Positions 6,369 through 8,807 of a DNA stretch of 8,807 bases are shown in pieces. Every line of letters starts with the position of its first letter. Positions within the stretch are counted from its first letter, which is position 1. Origin of the DNA: Victivallales bacterium (lineage in GTDB: Bacteria; Verrucomicrobiota; Lentisphaeria; Oligosphaerales; Oligosphaeraceae); the NCBI GenBank assembly GCA_017963875.1, contig JAGCTA010000504.1, positions 1 to 8,807 of the forward strand, given 5' to 3'. Below the pieces are notes generated by a model. It had not been told where the DNA came from and made no database searches. It was given only the letters and a program-made list of their open reading frames with translations. Both the position numbers and the translations under genes were made by a program.

Positions 6369-6400
6369 TTGACATGAGCAATTACCACCTTTCTTATAAA
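6369..6400 (+). promoter_or_regulatory. Possible promoter of the second giant gene
   Basis: TTGACA at 6369-6374 is a perfect -35 hexamer. TATAAA at 6395-6400 is a good -10 but 20 bases away, longer than the usual 16-18; the poorer CTTATA at 6393-6398 would be 18 away. Transcription would start about 40 bases before the ATG at 6450. The hairpins just upstream would insulate this unit from the preceding one. Confidence 0.33.
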
Positions 6401-6449
6401 ATAGAGCCAATGATTTAGATTTGAATCTATAGAATTCCAGTGAGTCTAT

Positions 6450-8807
6450 ATGAAGTTGGATTTTCGCATTGAATGGGGGTATCAGTATCTCTACAGCCGA
6501 CGCCATTACCACCCTGTCTATAATTGGGATGGGCATCTGGAGTGCGACGGCGGCACCATAGAAAATATCTATAAACTGGACTACCCAGTGATATGGTATG
6601 GTCCAGGCCACTGCGCCGTGGAGACGAAACTGGATGCCCCCTGCTGGAAAAGCAGCACAAAACGCGGAATATCTGGCATACGAATAGAGGCTGACGCTGA
6701 TGAAAAGGCGAGTTTCACCCTGAAAACAAACAGCGGGACATTCGTCTTCTCCGGCGAGCAGCTTCTGAACGAAAAGCGCATTGTGTTCGACGTTGGCCCC
6801 AAATACCTTGGTTGTCACGTCTGGGTGACAATGACGGGCCACCTGTGGTTCAGACCTGCCCCCAAGCCTGGCCAGACCGTCTTTGAGGCAAAGGATTTGG
6901 CTTTGCCTCAAAGGGACTGGGCGCGTATGCACACAGGGGAAATCAAGCCGCAAGGGGCACTTGTCTTCCAGGCGACCATTTCTGCTCCCCAAAAGGATTA
7001 TTCCGAGACGCTTTTCCACATTCAGGCGATGGCCGCGCCTGTCGAGCACACGCCAGGCGCGGAAAAGCAGGTGTATGGCTATTTTGACTTTGAACTTTTG
7101 TGCGACGGCAAACATGTCAAGAACTTCAGGTATTACCTTAGCCTTCATGACGATTTCATGCAGCAGATGAACGACATCTGGGTCCGCGCACAAATCGCCC
7201 CTGGAAATCACACGTTCACTATCCGAAACCTGCACAAGGAACTTTGCGTTCTTGTGAGCCGCCTGATCCTCCAGCAGTCCGAACGCAGCCACGGACAACT
7301 TTCCATACCAGAATGGACGCTTGTGAACGAGCATGTCATCGGCAAAGTCTTTGCCGTAAAGCCTGACCGTTTTGAAATTGTACTGCCAGAAGAGACTCTT
7401 CATTTGGATGTCCAGCCTGGCTGGAACGAGTTCGATTTTGTCTCCAGAAGACCAGGGAATGTGCTGTGTCGCTGCAGTGGAAAGGACACAGCCAATGTTC
7501 ATGTTTATGATGTTCAGGAAGAACCAAATCCAATAAAGGTTGGCTTTGATATGACAGCCGTTCCCGCCGACGAAGACGGCTTCATGGATTGGATTCTTGA
7601 CTATACGGCTCGCACAAGAATGGGCAATTTCACCGTTTTCCGCAGTTTCATCTATAATGACACTGACAGGAATCTGCCCCGTCATTCCATTCCAGGTAGA
7701 CTCATGCGTAAGTGGGGCGAGTTCTGCCGTAAGCACTATATTTATGCAGAAGCCGCGACCGATTTCGACGATGGCGAACTTAAGGCTGGCGCAAAGGATT
7801 TCTTCCATGGCGCAGGAAAACACGAGCATACCTGCTATGTCTATGGACTCGACCCCCTGCCGCCATACGAATCAAATGACATGAAAGAGGCCATGGAACA
7901 CTTCTTCGACTGGATTAAACCACAGATCGACAGAGCGCACAACGCAGGTGCGCGAATGGCGGTTGGCGATGCTTCGGGCGCAATCCGCTACACCTTCCTC
8001 GCGGGTGTCGATTACGTCCGCGCGGAAACCATGGTGGGCCACACGCAGCATCTGCTAAGCCAGGCGCGGGCGGCGGCGGAATCCCTTGGCAAGGGCGAAT
8101 GGGGTGTCCACATAGCCATCCAGCACCCATACCAACCATTCTTCGAGACACATCTCAGGCAGTTCTACCTGAGTCTCATGCAACCCTGGATGATGGGGGC
8201 CAGCCTCCTCTATGAGGAAGACAGCCTCTTCATTACCTGGAAAGAGGAACGATACACTTGGGACGATGTCATCACCAAAGGCAAACGTGACATGCTTCGC
8301 GGTTTCTTTAAATTCGCGAAGACAAATCCGCGCGTCGGAAAATGCGTGCGCAAAATCGCGTCCATTGAGGGACGCTATGCGGCACCCTTCAACGGCTTTA
8401 TCTGCGGATGCGAACAAACCCCCGATTACGCCGTCTGGGGCGCGTTCGGCAAAAACTCCCCCGAATGGGGACATCGCCAGCCTGAAAAATGCAGACAGAT
8501 TCTAGATGTCTTGATGCCTGGAGCATCTACGCAGCCCTTGCGCCAGCAATTCGACAAACGCAGGTTCTTCTTCTCAGGCACGCCTTACGGCGACTTTGAC
8601 GAGGTTCCCATTGAGGCAGACACTGCATATTTTTACCAATACAGTCTTCTCGCGAATCTTGGCTGGAACACGATGATTGAGGAGGACTACCGCAAACTTC
8701 TGGAGTTTGTCAAGCAAGGTGGAACACTGTTGACGGGAATTCCCCAGTTCTCCACGCATGTGAAGCGCGATTTTCTGCGAGACATGAATGACCTTGCCCT
8801 TTGGAAC
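6450..8807 (+). CDS. Large multidomain barrel/GATase-like protein, C-terminus cut by window edge (at least 786 aa)
   Basis: An open frame from ATG 6450 to the right edge without a stop. In-frame TGA at 6441-6443 fixes the start; GTGAG (6440-6444) is a weak ribosome binding site. There is no signal peptide (MKLDFRIEWG), so a cytoplasmic location is likely. Residues about 1-350 look like beta-sandwich material (repeated short strands; VQPGWNEFDF at 321-330). Residues about 375-650 have strand-then-helix segments suggesting a TIM barrel: MDWILDY, YIYAEAATDF, TCYVYGLDP, RMAVGDASG, DYVRAETMVG, VHIAIQHPY and ASLLYEED. Glu526 and Glu589/Glu590 are possible catalytic acids but do not fall in a known motif. 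From about 725 a GATase-1-like domain begins (FYQYSLLANLG, LLEFVKQGGTLLTG), comparable to YVQNGGILLIL in the secreted protein at 2115. The architecture recalls GH42-like enzymes. I do not recognise the family, and a carbohydrate-active role is an inference. Confidence 0.85.
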   Translation, partial: MKLDFRIEWGYQYLYSRRHYHPVYNWDGHLECDGGTIENIYKLDYPVIWYGPGHCAVETKLDAPCWKSSTKRGISGIRIEADADEKASFTLKTNSGTFVFSGEQLLNEKRIVFDVGPKYLGCHVWVTMTGHLWFRPAPKPGQTVFEAKDLALPQRDWARMHTGEIKPQGALVFQATISAPQKDYSETLFHIQAMAAPVEHTPGAEKQVYGYFDFELLCDGKHVKNFRYYLSLHDDFMQQMNDIWVRAQIAPGNHTFTIRNLHKELCVLVSRLILQQSERSHGQLSIPEWTLVNEHVIGKVFAVKPDRFEIVLPEETLHLDVQPGWNEFDFVSRRPGNVLCRCSGKDTANVHVYDVQEEPNPIKVGFDMTAVPADEDGFMDWILDYTARTRMGNFTVFRSFIYNDTDRNLPRHSIPGRLMRKWGEFCRKHYIYAEAATDFDDGELKAGAKDFFHGAGKHEHTCYVYGLDPLPPYESNDMKEAMEHFFDWIKPQIDRAHNAGARMAVGDASGAIRYTFLAGVDYVRAETMVGHTQHLLSQARAAAESLGKGEWGVHIAIQHPYQPFFETHLRQFYLSLMQPWMMGASLLYEEDSLFITWKEERYTWDDVITKGKRDMLRGFFKFAKTNPRVGKCVRKIASIEGRYAAPFNGFICGCEQTPDYAVWGAFGKNSPEWGHRQPEKCRQILDVLMPGASTQPLRQQFDKRRFFFSGTPYGDFDEVPIEADTAYFYQYSLLANLGWNTMIEEDYRKLLEFVKQGGTLLTGIPQFSTHVKRDFLRDMNDLALWN

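Noticed and set aside
6144..7829. 561-codon open frame on the minus strand
   Set aside because: It lies opposite the 786-codon plus-strand frame, which has plausible protein composition and domain-like segments. The minus frame is rich in Cys/His with no family resemblance, and crosses the hairpin element and the end of the pseudopilin gene.
1..8807. CRISPR array, tRNA or rRNA
   Set aside because: No regularly spaced direct repeats, no cloverleaf with the TTC-A-A loop, and no rRNA-like conserved stretches were seen on either strand.

Overview
The window most likely comes from a member of Lentisphaerota (Victivallis-like; gut, rumen or other anaerobic habitat). The main pointer is the gene at 5403-6188, a type IV prepilin-like protein with the N-terminal [17 protein letters not shown] signal and a C-terminal H-X9-DG motif, a family hugely expanded in Lentisphaerota and Planctomycetota. 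It lies directly behind a very large secreted carbohydrate-active-type protein, a pairing I associate with those genomes. The phylum is inferred from these proteins; there is no rRNA or other taxonomic marker here.

Layout. (1) 1-367, minus: N-terminal 122 residues of a short-chain dehydrogenase/reductase that continues off the left edge. (2) 368-688: AT-rich divergent intergenic region with several perfect palindromes and a plausible promoter for the next gene. (3) 689-1609, plus: a complete aldo/keto reductase with an intact catalytic tetrad. (4) 1610-2028: non-coding region with a GC-rich, hairpin-rich first half and an AT-rich second half holding a 9-bp inverted repeat. (5) 2029-2118, plus: a 29-codon reading frame that looks like the first turn of a Gfo/Idh/MocA dehydrogenase Rossmann fold and then stops. 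It overlaps the next start codon and supplies its ribosome binding site. (6) 2115-5360, plus: a 1081-residue secreted protein with a CBM9-like N-terminus, a clan GH-A-like barrel, a GATase-1-like domain and a C-terminal beta domain. (7) 5403-6188, plus: the H-X9-DG pseudopilin, 42 bases downstream and probably co-transcribed. (8) 6189-6449: intergenic with two strong hairpins and a possible promoter. (9) 6450-8807, plus: at least 786 residues of a second large multidomain protein, without a signal peptide, ending in the start of a GATase-like domain and running off the right edge.

How they may work together. The two oxidoreductases, the dehydrogenase remnant and the two large barrel proteins fit a sugar-acquisition or sugar-conversion neighbourhood: a secreted glycan-active protein, an intracellular partner, and redox enzymes acting on released sugars or their derivatives. 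No transporter, regulator or sulfatase is present, so the substrate cannot be named. The most unusual points are the chopped Gfo/Idh/MocA start fused by overlap to the secreted giant gene, and two large barrel-plus-GATase-like proteins of unassigned family with one exported and one apparently cytoplasmic. No CRISPR array, tRNA, rRNA or intact mobile element was found.
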